Source of the DNA: an uncultured Flavobacteriaceae bacterium
Lineage (GTDB): Bacteria; Bacteroidota; Bacteroidia; Flavobacteriales; Flavobacteriaceae
DNA: 64,000 nt
Reading direction: 5' to 3'
Assembly (NCBI GenBank): GCA_947500525.1
Contig: CANMSH010000001.1
Location: 372,001 to 436,000 of the forward strand
Part shown: positions 53,457-62,383 of the stretch, one piece after another
Layout: each line of letters begins with the position of its first letter
Numbering within the stretch: the first letter of the stretch is position 1
Translations under genes and position numbers: made by a program
The notes under the pieces: generated by a model
The model's database searches: none
Told to the model about the DNA's origin: nothing
What the model saw: the letters and a program-made list of their open reading frames with translations, nothing else

Positions 53457-54377
53457 ATGAAAGCTTTAAAACTACTTACGGGACTATTTTTAGCCACAAC
53501 ATTATTCACGTCTTGTGTCGTTTCAGTAAACGATTTTGACGACTACGATAATTCAGTTAGCTTAGAAGAATTAGTGACTTCTTATGATTTATGGTATATA
53601 GATTTTAATAGAACCACAGGCAATGGAGAGGTACCATTTTTATCGAAAGCATTTACAATTTCTTTTCAAAATGGTCGTTTATATGCTAATAACAATCTTG
53701 TTGGAATCGGGACTGTTGGAAACGGCTTAGGTCTACAAATTGGATACTATAATACTATTAATGGTGTATTAGAAGTAGATCATAATCAAGATGGGTTCAT
53801 TGATTTAGAAGTAGCGCAAATCTCTAATGATGAAATTAGAGTAAGAGATACATTTTCAAATACAACGTATTACTTAATCGGGTATTTTAGAAACACCTTT
53901 GACTATGATCTTGTATTTTATGATAACATAGAATATTTTTTACAGGAGTATGTAGCTTGGGAGAAAACGTTTACCAGTAACGTTGGTGCATTAAATGAAT
54001 TTGATGAAGAGAACTATTTAGAGTTTACTCCGAATGGAAATACAAGCGTATTTAGATCTTCACAGGATGACTTTGGCATAGATCTTGATTTCTTAAATTG
54101 GGATTTTGTAGGAGATTATGAAGTGTTTAATGTGAGCGGAGTAGATGACCTAAAGATTTTAACATTAGATTATGATTTCTTTGACAATGAAGAGTTCGAA
54201 TTAAGCGTTATTAATGATGGTAAGATAAGTTTATTCCATCAAGCTTCGGGTACAACTTATGAGTTCACAGGAAGAGGTTATATCCAATTTAAAAATGGAG
54301 GCACGAAAGCTGCACCAAGAAATAAAAAACGATTTAAAACAAATCGTAAAACGAAAAAAAGAAATATAAAAGCATAA
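53457..54377 (+). CDS. exported lipoprotein of unknown function
   Basis: From the ATG at 53457 the product is 306 residues. A GTG two codons upstream (53451) is possible but less natural. The lipobox is FTSCV with the cysteine near 20. The mature part is strongly acidic and aromatic and looks like two similar beta-rich halves: EELVTSYDLWYIDFNRTTGNGEV..., then AWEKTFTSNVGALNEFDEENYLEF. A basic Lys/Arg tail (RNKKRFKTNRKTKKRNIKA) ends it, unusual for a lipoprotein. No family is recognised. Confidence 0.8.
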   Translation: MKALKLLTGLFLATTLFTSCVVSVNDFDDYDNSVSLEELVTSYDLWYIDFNRTTGNGEVPFLSKAFTISFQNGRLYANNNLVGIGTVGNGLGLQIGYYNTINGVLEVDHNQDGFIDLEVAQISNDEIRVRDTFSNTTYYLIGYFRNTFDYDLVFYDNIEYFLQEYVAWEKTFTSNVGALNEFDEENYLEFTPNGNTSVFRSSQDDFGIDLDFLNWDFVGDYEVFNVSGVDDLKILTLDYDFFDNEEFELSVINDGKISLFHQASGTTYEFTGRGYIQFKNGGTKAAPRNKKRFKTNRKTKKRNIKA

Positions 54378-54400
54378 AGATAAGGTTTGGTTAGTTGATT

Positions 54401-54453
54401 TTGGTTGATTAATTTCAACCAACGCCGCCTCAGGTTTCTGAGGCGGTTTTTTT
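54401..54453 (+). terminator. double hairpin terminator after the lipoprotein gene
   Basis: A first perfect hairpin (TTGGTTGA at 54401-54408 with TCAACCAA at 54415-54422) is followed directly by a GC-rich one (CCGCCTCAG at 54425-54433 with CTGAGGCGG at 54438-54446) and seven T. The second is a strong intrinsic terminator. The first may reinforce it. Confidence 0.9.
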
Positions 54454-54486
54454 GTATATTTAGAAAAAAGATTCCTTGAATAAACA

Positions 54487-55623
54487 ATGATTAATAAACG
54501 TCTCCTAATTAAGAATTTACTTGCCTATAATGACGAAAATAGCTTTTACGATAAAAAAGTGCAGCTCAACCTTAATTCAAAAGAAGGTAAAGCTAAATTT
54601 TTAAAACATGTTTGTGCGTTATCTAATTCAAATCCTGATAATAATTCTTACATCGTTATTGGTATAGAAGATGAAACAAACAAAATAGTGGGCGTCGATT
54701 TTTTTGACGATAGTAAAATTCAAAATTTAGTCAACGCTTATCTAGCCAATCCTCCCAAAATTCAATATGAAAATGTTGCCTTTCCAAGACTCTCAAGACA
54801 TAAGGTTGTTGGTTTAGTGACTATAAATCCAATAGCAAGTGTAACTTCACTTATAAAAGGAACCTGGAAATACAAAAAAAATACCATCTTCATAAGAAGA
54901 GGAAGCAACTCGATTCCTACAGAAAGTGTTGTGTTGAAAAATACAAACAAGAGTATTGTAGCTTCTATTGAAAAGAATGCAACCAATAATATTGAACTCA
55001 CATTAAATAGTGTCTTTAATTTTATTGAAACGTATAAAAAAGAGTTGTCTCCAACCTATAAAGTATTTAAAGATCAATTCATTGTTTGTTGGGCCGGTAT
55101 AAAAAAAGAAGTTGATGGAGAAATTTACTATTCTCGAGTAGATATAGAATTAATAAATGAACAAGTTCGCTTATTCTATTCGGATTTAGATGACGTTCAA
55201 ATCCAGTATAACGAACAATCATTTATTATCACAGAATTCATTCAGTTAGGTATTCAACAAAATTTTACCTATTTCCCATTAGAAAAAACCATTATTCATT
55301 TTAAAGACAACGGAAAACATGATATTGCTACAGAACTCTTATTTCAACCACCGAAATTTGATCCTATCTTATTAAAGCATATTTACAATAGCAATAATAC
55401 ATTGTTAGAAAAGTTAAAAAAAGGATTATCACTTACCCCCAATGATCAAAAAGATTTAGAACAACTTCCAACAAGTTACCTTATTTGTTCATTGAATGGG
55501 TTTGCAAAAGCAAAGGAAAAATTAAGTGAAATTAAGCCGTATCTTAGAAAATTAGAAAATAAAAGTCCATATATCAAGGTAAAAGAAACAGAACGTATTC
55601 TACGGAAACTAAAATATAATTAA
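54487..55623 (+). CDS. AlbA_2 (Schlafen-type) domain protein
   Basis: The 378-residue protein has an N-terminal AlbA_2 domain (about 1-145): LLAYNDENSFYDKKVQLNL, SNPDNNSYIVIGIEDETNKIVGVDFFDDSKI, ending in the FIRRGSNSIPT strand. This domain binds nucleotides or nucleic acid in Schlafen-like and transcription-related proteins. Residues 150-378 have no family I recognise and are helical with a final basic region. There is no helix-turn-helix or ATPase partner. It stands alone behind a strong terminator and ends 4 bp before the convergent cytochrome gene. Confidence 0.85.
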   Translation: MINKRLLIKNLLAYNDENSFYDKKVQLNLNSKEGKAKFLKHVCALSNSNPDNNSYIVIGIEDETNKIVGVDFFDDSKIQNLVNAYLANPPKIQYENVAFPRLSRHKVVGLVTINPIASVTSLIKGTWKYKKNTIFIRRGSNSIPTESVVLKNTNKSIVASIEKNATNNIELTLNSVFNFIETYKKELSPTYKVFKDQFIVCWAGIKKEVDGEIYYSRVDIELINEQVRLFYSDLDDVQIQYNEQSFIITEFIQLGIQQNFTYFPLEKTIIHFKDNGKHDIATELLFQPPKFDPILLKHIYNSNNTLLEKLKKGLSLTPNDQKDLEQLPTSYLICSLNGFAKAKEKLSEIKPYLRKLENKSPYIKVKETERILRKLKYN

Positions 55624-55627
55624 CCCT

Positions 55628-56026
55628 TTATTGCAAGGTTCTAACATAGTTTACAACGTCCCAGCGCTCTTTTTCTGATAAAATTGGCCCCCATTTAATC
55701 ATCGCATTTCTACCATTGGTGACTTTCCAAAAGAGTTCACCATCCGACTGTTTTTGCACCATTTCTAGTGTTAAGTTTTGCGGTTTTGGCTCTAATGCTT
55801 TTCCTCCAGGGCCATTCCCTTTTCCTCTTGGGCCATGGCAAATCATACAACGTGTTTTAAATATCTTTTTACCCTTATTGGCAGAAACGCCTCTAAGAGA
55901 TCCTTTGACAGGATTCTTAATTGCCTTCGCTTCTTTAGGTGCAACCCATCTATCTTTTTGCAATTTGGTTCCTACAAACCCCAAAAAAATAAATGAAAGC
56001 ACTACAATGAGTACTTGTTTTTTCAT
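55628..56026 (-). CDS. class I cytochrome c
   Basis: The 132-residue protein has an N-terminal export signal or anchor (residues 3-20) and one heme c site, C60-M-I-C63-H64, in GKKIFKTRCMICHGPRGKGNGPGG. A methionine ligand is likely within GRNAMIKWGP (about 108). The C-terminal ERWDVVNYVRTL helix is typical. It would carry electrons in the periplasm; its partner is not in the window. The upstream gap has a 9-bp inverted repeat at 56044-56072. Confidence 0.92.
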   Translation of the reverse strand: MKKQVLIVVLSFIFLGFVGTKLQKDRWVAPKEAKAIKNPVKGSLRGVSANKGKKIFKTRCMICHGPRGKGNGPGGKALEPKPQNLTLEMVQKQSDGELFWKVTNGRNAMIKWGPILSEKERWDVVNYVRTLQ

Positions 56027-56043
56027 TTTGTCTATATTATTAA

Positions 56044-56072
56044 TTTAAATGTCTGATAATTAAACATTTAAA
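56044..56072. promoter_or_regulatory. inverted repeat upstream of the cytochrome c gene
   Basis: TTTAAATGT (56044-56052) and ACATTTAAA (56064-56072) form a perfect 9-bp inverted repeat with an 11-nt spacer, 18 bp before the cytochrome start at 56026. It could be an operator; AT-rich chance repeats are also common here. Confidence 0.4.
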
Positions 56073-56256
56073 ACAACACTATGTCAATTTCTGTGCCATT
56101 TGAGTGCTAAAAATAGAAAACCAACATTACATTCAAACGATTTTTATTGTTTTTTATTCTTGAAAATTATGTCACATACCCATAATTTAACATTCCTGAT
56201 CTAAAAATTTTGGGCTACTTTTATGTATGTTTACTAATTAAAATAGATCATAGTTT

Positions 56257-57012
56257 ATGAAGAAAACAGCCTTAATAACGGGTGCGACCAGTGGAATCGG
56301 GGCAGCCACAGCACGCGAATTTGCAAAGCATGACATTCAATTAATTTTATGTGGAAGAAGACAAGAACGACTAGATGCTTTGCAGAAAGAACTGCATCAT
56401 AATGTGCCCATATATACCCTCAATTTCGACGTAGGTGATCGTAAGGCAGTGAAAAAAGCCATCTCTTCTTTACCACAAGACTTTGAAAAGATCGATATAC
56501 TTATCAATAATGCTGGAAATGCTCATGGGTTAGATCCTATTCAAGATGGCAATATTGATGATTGGGATGCTATGATGCATAGCAATGTAAATGGGTTGCT
56601 CTACGTTAGTAAGACAATTATTCCGCAAATGGTGCAGCGTAATGCCGGACATATTATTAATATTGGCTCATCTGCAGGAAGAGAAGTGTATCCTAAAGGC
56701 AACGTATATTGTGCCAGTAAGCATGCGGTTGCCGCACTTACTGAAGGCATGCGTATCGATTTAAACCCATATGGAATTAAAGTGAGTGCGATCAATCCTG
56801 GTTTGGTTGAAACTGAATTTTCGCAGGTTCGTTTTAAAGGGGATGCTATTGCCGATAATGTTTATAAGGGATTTAAAGCATTGCAAGCACAAGATATTGC
56901 CGAAATTATTTATTTTGCCGTATCGCGACCATCACATGTTACTATTGCAGACTTATTGGTGTTTCCAACAGCGCAGGCGAATAGCGTTACAATACAAAAA
57001 TCGAGTTCATAG
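56257..57012 (+). CDS. short-chain dehydrogenase/reductase (YdfG-like)
   Basis: The 251-residue protein is a classical SDR. It has the cofactor motif TGATSGIG (8-15), NNAG at 84-87, catalytic S139, Y151 and K155 (YCASKHA). The basic residue pair after the second strand (CGRRQERL) favours NADPH. The wording resembles YdfG/serine or 3-hydroxy acid dehydrogenases, but substrate cannot be fixed. It is a single gene convergent with the ALDH gene. Confidence 0.92.
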   Translation: MKKTALITGATSGIGAATAREFAKHDIQLILCGRRQERLDALQKELHHNVPIYTLNFDVGDRKAVKKAISSLPQDFEKIDILINNAGNAHGLDPIQDGNIDDWDAMMHSNVNGLLYVSKTIIPQMVQRNAGHIINIGSSAGREVYPKGNVYCASKHAVAALTEGMRIDLNPYGIKVSAINPGLVETEFSQVRFKGDAIADNVYKGFKALQAQDIAEIIYFAVSRPSHVTIADLLVFPTAQANSVTIQKSSS

Positions 57013-57124
57013 TCTACAGGAAATATCCTCTAAAAAATCAGGGTTTTTCCTCTTGACTAATACTAGGTATTTCAAGCATCTTTGTAATCTAAAATTAGTT
57101 GAACATTACATCAACAATAAAAAT

Positions 57125-57170
57125 AACCTTGTTTCTCCCTGCAAAGACAGGCATTGAAACAAGGTTTTTC
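57125..57170. terminator. hairpin terminator between convergent SDR and ALDH genes
   Basis: AACCTTGTTTC (57125-57135) pairs with GAAACAAGGTT (57156-57166), and an inner CCTG/CAGG stem (57138-57141, 57148-57151) extends it. T-rich sequence follows on the forward strand. On the reverse strand it lies after the ALDH stop at 57188, so it may act both ways. Confidence 0.8.
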
Positions 57171-57187
57171 CGTTTTTTCTAAGATCC

Positions 57188-58741
57188 TTACAAATCAAAT
57201 TTTATTCCTTGCGCTAAAGGCAGTTCGTTAGAATAATTTACAGTATTCGTTTGTCTTCTCATATACACTTTCCAAGCATCCGAACCTGATTCTCGACCTC
57301 CACCAGTTTCTTTTTCTCCTCCAAAAGCACCACCGATCTCTGCGCCCGAAGTACCAATATTTACATTCGCGATTCCACAGTCAGAACCAGCATAAGATAA
57401 AAATTTCTCCGCCTCTTTCATTTCATTTGTCATAATCGCAGAAGATAGTCCTTGGGCTACACCATTTTGTTTATCAATTGCATTTTCTACTTCTCCACTA
57501 TATTTCATTAAATATAAGATCGGAGCAAATGTTTCATGCTGTACTATTTTAAAATGATTTTCGGCTTCAATAATTGCGGGTTTAACATAACAGCCACTTT
57601 CGTAACCTTCTCCTTCTAAAATACCCCCCTCAACTAATACCTTTCCTCCTTCTGATTTTGCTTTTTCAATGGCAGATAGATACGTATTTACCGCATCTTT
57701 GTCAATTAAAGGACCTATATGATTCTTCTCGTCTAAGGGGTTTCCAATGATCAGTTGACCATAAGCTCCAACAATGGCATCTCTAACTTTATCATATACC
57801 GATTCATGGATTATAAGTCTTCTTGTTGAGGTACAACGTTGACCGCATGTTCCTACGGCTCCAAAAACAGCTCCAGGAACTACAACTTTTAAATCGGCAG
57901 AAGGAGTAATAATAATAGCATTATTACCTCCTAATTCTAATAGAGATTTCCCAAACCGTTCTGCTACAGTTGTGCCAACAATTCTTCCCATTCGAGTTGA
58001 TCCAGTTGCAGAGATAAGTGGGATTCTAGTGTCTTTCGTCATGAATTCACCTACCTTATAGTCTCCATTTATAATACATGAGATCCCTTCTGGTAGCTCA
58101 TTTTCTCTTAAAATTTGTGCGATAATATTTTGACATGCAATAGAACATAAAGGTGCTTTCTCAGAAGCTTTCCAAACACACACATCTCCACATATCCATG
58201 CCAATGCAGTATTCCAAGCCCAAACTGCCACAGGAAAATTAAACGCAGAAATAATACCAACTACACCAATAGGGTGCCACTGTTCTCTCATGACATGTCC
58301 AGGGCGTTCAGAAGGAATTACTTGTCCATTTAACTGTCTTGATAATCCAACAGCAAAATCACAGATATCAATCATTTCTTGAACTTCTCCATACCCTTCT
58401 TGTAAAGATTTTCCCATTTCATAAGAAACTAACTTACCTAAAGGTTCTTTCAAGTCTCTTAGTCTATTTCCGAATTGACGTACAATTTCTCCTCTTTGTG
58501 GAGCCGGCATGTCTCTAAATGACAAAAAAGCTTTTGTTGCTTGCGTCATTACTTTTTCATAATCTTCTCTGGTGGTCGTTTTTACCTTTCCGATCAGTTT
58601 TCCATCAACTGGTGAGTATGATTCAATAATTTCTCCATGTGAAAAGTTATTTGAACCGGTAGACGTTCCATCATTTATATCTTTCACACCTAATTCTTTA
58701 AGTGCTTTATCTATTCCAAAATTAGTGGCTATTACTGTCAT
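57188..58741 (-). CDS. ALDH7-type aldehyde dehydrogenase (piperideine-6-carboxylate dehydrogenase-like)
   Basis: The 517-residue enzyme has the ALDH fold residues: E269 in LELGGNNA and C303 in GTCGQRCTSTRR, both at expected spacing, plus ISAFNFPVAVW. The GGNNA and RCTSTRR wording is that of ALDH7/antiquitin enzymes, which oxidise alpha-aminoadipic semialdehyde in lysine breakdown. Betaine-aldehyde type activity remains possible. No lysine-degradation partner is adjacent. The stop is followed by the shared hairpin at 57125-57170. Confidence 0.93.
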   Translation of the reverse strand: MTVIATNFGIDKALKELGVKDINDGTSTGSNNFSHGEIIESYSPVDGKLIGKVKTTTREDYEKVMTQATKAFLSFRDMPAPQRGEIVRQFGNRLRDLKEPLGKLVSYEMGKSLQEGYGEVQEMIDICDFAVGLSRQLNGQVIPSERPGHVMREQWHPIGVVGIISAFNFPVAVWAWNTALAWICGDVCVWKASEKAPLCSIACQNIIAQILRENELPEGISCIINGDYKVGEFMTKDTRIPLISATGSTRMGRIVGTTVAERFGKSLLELGGNNAIIITPSADLKVVVPGAVFGAVGTCGQRCTSTRRLIIHESVYDKVRDAIVGAYGQLIIGNPLDEKNHIGPLIDKDAVNTYLSAIEKAKSEGGKVLVEGGILEGEGYESGCYVKPAIIEAENHFKIVQHETFAPILYLMKYSGEVENAIDKQNGVAQGLSSAIMTNEMKEAEKFLSYAGSDCGIANVNIGTSGAEIGGAFGGEKETGGGRESGSDAWKVYMRRQTNTVNYSNELPLAQGIKFDL

Positions 58742-58806
58742 TTCGTTTTATTTGATTGGGATGCTAAATTACAAATAATATACGTTGGTGTTTATTTTAA
58801 TAAAAC

Positions 58807-58838
58807 AAAAAAGCCGAACATTTCTGTCCGGCTTTTTT
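58807..58838 (-). terminator. bidirectional intrinsic terminator
   Basis: AAAAAAGCCGAACA (58807-58820) pairs with TGTCCGGCTTTTTT (58825-58838) with one non-Watson-Crick position. On the reverse strand it ends the sigma-factor operon, whose last stop is at 58875. It has A and T runs on both sides. Confidence 0.88.
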
Positions 58839-58874
58839 GCTATACTTGGTAACCAGCCAAATATAATTAACCAA

Positions 58875-60341
58875 CTAAAACCTAAAATTTAAACCTGTAT
58901 AAACCCCAAGATAGTATGGCTTAAAGCCTCCATCATTTTTTGAAAAAGTATTCAATTGGTATTTAAACATGGGTGATACATTGATGTATAACTTTTTATT
59001 AATCTTATAATCTAAGTCTAAGCCAACATTTCCACTAAAATTGACATTATTTAGATTAGACGCTTCACCGAGAGTTGTTGAGCCGTCTGAATTTTCAATA
59101 TCTACTTCATTCCTATATAAAACATAGGTACTTAGACCTCCAATAACGTTTACCCCTATCTTTTTCTGAACTAATGCATATTTTGCTTCCATAGGTATTT
59201 CTACATAGCTCATTGATTGATTCAAGTCACCATTCAAATTACCAAATGTTCTTTCTCCATTAGCGGCTAATTCTTGGGTTTGTGAGTCAAAATTAGAACT
59301 TGATCCACTAGATGGAGGGCGAGCAGATAGTGTGAGGACTTTTAATCCATTAACGTTTGTATTGATATTCGTATCATTTGTTAAGGAATTGGTAGAAGTC
59401 ACTAAGGCCGTTACACCTTCTGTTTGGTATGATAAATCTAACGAATTAACTCCTGACTGTAAACTTAATCGGTTATTGATTTTATAATTCACTTTTACTC
59501 CATAAGATAGAGATGGTCTGCTGTTCTTTTCATTACTGGCAAGTGCACTATGTATAGGAGAACCCTTACTCAATGTATTAAAGTAAACAGGAGCTACCGT
59601 CGAGCCCACTGACCATTTTTTATCATTGGTCTCTTTTTCAACAAGTGCAACTTCGGTTTGATTTTCTTTAAGAGTTTCGTTAATGTCTTTCTTACCATCA
59701 ACTTCTTTAAGCTCATCGATTTTTATATTCGAAGTAACTACTGTTTCTTCGGATTCCACTAATTCACCTTTTTTCTGAATTTCTTTTAAACTCTTATTAT
59801 TGTTTTCTTCTCCATTCAATTGTGCCAAATTATCTTCTTCTCGAAGTATATTATCTACTTTTTTAGCATCAGCTTGAGCATTAGAAATCTCTGTTTTATC
59901 AGAATTTTTCAAACTAGCGACAACAAATATCTTCTCATCAGGGCTTTTCGATACATTTTTTTGTTCTCTAACCTGAGGCACTATAACAAGTTCTTCATCT
60001 ATTTTAGAAGCATCTTGTGGTTGTTTTTCTGGGTTTAACCCATTGTTCTTTTTAAATTTTTCCTGCTTTTCATCAGTATCAACATCAGTAATTATCGAAT
60101 CTGATTTGGGCAACTTAGTTGTGGTTGTTTGAGAATTGTATATCCAAACCCCACTACTAACGAGTAGGATTAGAATTGCCGCTGCACTGCCTAAACGCAG
60201 CCACAGCGGTACAATTCTCCTTTTCTTCTTTTTCACTAATTGCTCCTCAATATTTTTCCATACTTCCGCATCTGGAAAAACCTCAAAGTCTTTTAGTTTC
60301 TCTTGAAATAATCTATCAATATGTTTCTTTTCATCCATCAT
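58875..60341 (-). CDS. anti-sigma-like protein fused to an outer-membrane beta-barrel domain
   Basis: The 488-residue protein has a short cytoplasmic part (1-45, HIDRLFQEKLKDFEVFPDAEVWKNIEEQL) as in anti-sigma regions, one membrane helix (about 46-68), a long low-complexity charged linker (about 72-245) and a C-terminal domain (about 248-488) of amphipathic strands ending NFRF, typical of PorT/OmpA-type barrels. Its start overlaps the sigma-factor stop by 4 bp, so the two are coupled. Family naming elsewhere is usually just outer membrane beta-barrel protein. The anti-sigma role is inferred from context and layout. Confidence 0.8.
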   Translation of the reverse strand: MMDEKKHIDRLFQEKLKDFEVFPDAEVWKNIEEQLVKKKKRRIVPLWLRLGSAAAILILLVSSGVWIYNSQTTTTKLPKSDSIITDVDTDEKQEKFKKNNGLNPEKQPQDASKIDEELVIVPQVREQKNVSKSPDEKIFVVASLKNSDKTEISNAQADAKKVDNILREEDNLAQLNGEENNNKSLKEIQKKGELVESEETVVTSNIKIDELKEVDGKKDINETLKENQTEVALVEKETNDKKWSVGSTVAPVYFNTLSKGSPIHSALASNEKNSRPSLSYGVKVNYKINNRLSLQSGVNSLDLSYQTEGVTALVTSTNSLTNDTNINTNVNGLKVLTLSARPPSSGSSSNFDSQTQELAANGERTFGNLNGDLNQSMSYVEIPMEAKYALVQKKIGVNVIGGLSTYVLYRNEVDIENSDGSTTLGEASNLNNVNFSGNVGLDLDYKINKKLYINVSPMFKYQLNTFSKNDGGFKPYYLGVYTGLNFRF

Positions 60342-60886
60342 TCAGAAACTTTATTTTTTTTTTCCTCTAATTTATTTTGTTCTACCTTCTTCTTCAAAAT
60401 TTGTCTTGCTCTAGACAAGTTTGATTTAGAAGTACCCTCCGATATCTCTAACATTTCGGCAATATCTCTATGTGAGTATCCATCCAGAACATACATATTA
60501 AAAACCAATCTGTAACGATTCGGTAATTCTTGTATGATTCCCAAAAGATAATCTAACGAGACTGTCGATTCATCAATATCAACTTCAACTTCATCAGGAA
60601 TTTCATCAGAAATTAAATTCAATACATTCTTCTCTCTATATTTCTGCAAAGCTGTATTTACAACGATGCGTTTTAACCAACCTTCAAATGAGCCTTTAAA
60701 TTGGTATTGATCCATTTTCTTAAAAATGGTAATAAAACCATCCTGTAAGTTATCTTGAGCTTCTTGGTAATTTTTAGAATACTTTAAGCACAACGCAAAG
60801 AGTTTACCAGCAAAAAGCTGGTAAACCTCAGATTGTGCTTTAATATCTTGTTGTTTACACTTATTTATGAGTTTTTCTAAACTCAT
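60338..60886 (-). CDS. ECF-type RNA polymerase sigma factor
   Basis: The 182-residue protein has sigma region 2 (about 25-95, FAGKLFALCLKYSKNYQEAQDNLQDGFITIFKKMDQYQFKGSFEGWLKRIVVN) and region 4 (about 125-175, with YSHRDIAEMLEISEGTSKSNLSRARQILKKK as helix-turn-helix). Region 3 is absent, as in ECF sigma factors. It would direct a regulon in response to an envelope signal. It is the middle gene of an operon: a lipoprotein lies 15 bp upstream and the membrane-anchored barrel protein overlaps its end. Confidence 0.95.
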   Translation of the reverse strand: MSLEKLINKCKQQDIKAQSEVYQLFAGKLFALCLKYSKNYQEAQDNLQDGFITIFKKMDQYQFKGSFEGWLKRIVVNTALQKYREKNVLNLISDEIPDEVEVDIDESTVSLDYLLGIIQELPNRYRLVFNMYVLDGYSHRDIAEMLEISEGTSKSNLSRARQILKKKVEQNKLEEKKNKVSE

Positions 60887-60901
60887 TAGAATCTCAAGTT
60901 T

Positions 60902-61315
60902 TTACTGATTAATTACTGGTACTACAACTTCTTCAAAAATATTCTCTCCATCACCATCAGTTCCCTTCCAAAATCTAAATGTATAATCTTGCCGTTGCAC
61001 CACATTTACTTTAAAGGTATATTCGATTTCTCTTATTTCTTCGGTACAAACATCATTTTCATTTACTAACGAATTGATCGCTACTGTTCTAGATGTTCCT
61101 TCATATTGATAAAATAAATCATAAAAAGAATGACATCCACTAGGTAAATCATACTTTACGGTAATATCATGACTCGAACCAAAATTAAACTCGGTAGGCA
61201 CAATTGCTTCCTTAATTGGTAATGTTTCTAATACAAAATCATTCGCTCCGTCATCATCAACACTGCAAGATACAACCAAAAACATCAGTACTATACTTAC
61301 AAAAATTCTTTTCAT
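60902..61315 (-). CDS. lipoprotein encoded ahead of the sigma factor
   Basis: The start chosen is ATG at 61315, giving 137 residues with lipobox FLVVSC (cysteine at 16). The frame is open to 61423, but that extension overlaps the divergent LuxE-like gene and has no signal sequence. The mature part is beta-rich and acidic with four cysteines, including the lipid one (CHSF, DVCTEEI), so a disulfide is possible. No family is recognised. Co-transcription with the ECF factor suggests a signal or envelope partner. Confidence 0.78.
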   Translation of the reverse strand: MKRIFVSIVLMFLVVSCSVDDDGANDFVLETLPIKEAIVPTEFNFGSSHDITVKYDLPSGCHSFYDLFYQYEGTSRTVAINSLVNENDVCTEEIREIEYTFKVNVVQRQDYTFRFWKGTDGDGENIFEEVVVPVINQ

Positions 61316-61378
61316 ATTCTTATTCTTAATTTGTGCTTTTAAGATGCTAATATTATGAAAGGTTGCGTTAAATAATCC

Positions 61379-61386
61379 TATTTTTG
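61379..61386 (+). promoter_or_regulatory. -7 element directly before the LuxE-like gene
   Basis: TATTTTTG followed by C matches TAnnTTTG and ends 8 nt before the ATG at 61395, so the transcript may be leaderless. The spacing is the same as at tilS. Confidence 0.5.
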
Positions 61387-61394
61387 CACTGCGT

Positions 61395-62375
61395 ATGAGC
61401 TTAAAAAACCAAATTTTTAACATAACCTCTAAAACTGAGTTTGCTAAAGTAGCATTTTCTGTTTTTAAGTATCAGTTTGAGAATAACAAAGTTTATCGCT
61501 CATTTTGTGATTTGTTGTACAAACACCCAAGTGATATTTCACGACTTGAAGACATTCCTTTTTTACCGATATCCTTTTTTAAATCTCATACCGTTATAGC
61601 TCATAAAGACCTTCCAAATCTCATTTTTTCGAGTAGCGGGACCACGGGTACTATTACAAGTAAACATCATATTATTGATAGTACCATATACGAAACAAGC
61701 TATCAACGTGCGTTTCACGATTTTTATGGCCCTATTCAAGATTATACCATTCTCGCTTTACTGCCTTCTTATTTGGAACGCCAAGGTTCGTCTTTAGTTT
61801 ATATGGTAAATGACTTAATTGAACGATCAAAAAAGAAACATAGTGGGTTCTATTTAGATAATTTTCACGAGTTGGCAACCCTATTAAAGAATCTTGACGA
61901 AAAGGGAGAAAAAGTTCTTCTAATTGGCGTTTCATTCGCCTTATTGGACTTCGTTGAAAGGTATTCTTTCAAACTAAAAAACACCATTATTATGGAGACT
62001 GGAGGTATGAAAGGTAGAAGAAAAGAGCTCATTAGAGCGGACCTACATACCATCCTAACCAAAGGTTTTGGTGTATCAACCATTCATTCTGAATATGGCA
62101 TGACTGAATTACTAAGCCAGGCCTACTCAAATGGGAAAGGCCTATTTAGATGCCCATCTTGGATGCACATATATACCCGAGATCCTGAAGATCCATTATC
62201 TATCTTACCACATAACAAAACTGGTGGTATTAACATTATCGATTTGGCCAATCTCAATTCATGTTCGTTTATTGCAACACAAGACCTAGGTAAAACCTTT
62301 AAAAACGAAACATTTGAGATATTAGGGCGATTTGATCATTCTGATATTCGGGGATGTAATTTATTAATCAATTAA
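61395..62375 (+). CDS. LuxE/PaaK-like acyl-protein synthetase family protein
   Basis: The 326-residue protein has the adenylate-forming motif IFSSSGTTGTITSKH (79-85 for SSSGTTG), EYGMTELLSQAY and a C-terminal GRFDHSDIRGCNLL block, as in LuxE acyl-protein synthetases. These activate a fatty or other carboxylic acid with ATP. No lux genes are present, and in Bacteroidota such stand-alone copies are usually only called acyltransferase. The substrate is unknown. The YHS gene begins 8 bp after its stop. Confidence 0.85.
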   Translation: MSLKNQIFNITSKTEFAKVAFSVFKYQFENNKVYRSFCDLLYKHPSDISRLEDIPFLPISFFKSHTVIAHKDLPNLIFSSSGTTGTITSKHHIIDSTIYETSYQRAFHDFYGPIQDYTILALLPSYLERQGSSLVYMVNDLIERSKKKHSGFYLDNFHELATLLKNLDEKGEKVLLIGVSFALLDFVERYSFKLKNTIIMETGGMKGRRKELIRADLHTILTKGFGVSTIHSEYGMTELLSQAYSNGKGLFRCPSWMHIYTRDPEDPLSILPHNKTGGINIIDLANLNSCSFIATQDLGKTFKNETFEILGRFDHSDIRGCNLLIN

Positions 62376-62383
62376 ACGACTAT

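Noticed and set aside
54487..55623. AlbA_2 protein as part of an anti-phage defence island
   Set aside because: Its neighbours are a terminator, hypothetical lipoprotein, cytochrome c and SDR; no defence partner or mobile element is near.
61316..61423. Longer N-terminus for the lipoprotein before the sigma factor
   Set aside because: It would hide the lipobox signal sequence and overlap the divergent LuxE-like gene.
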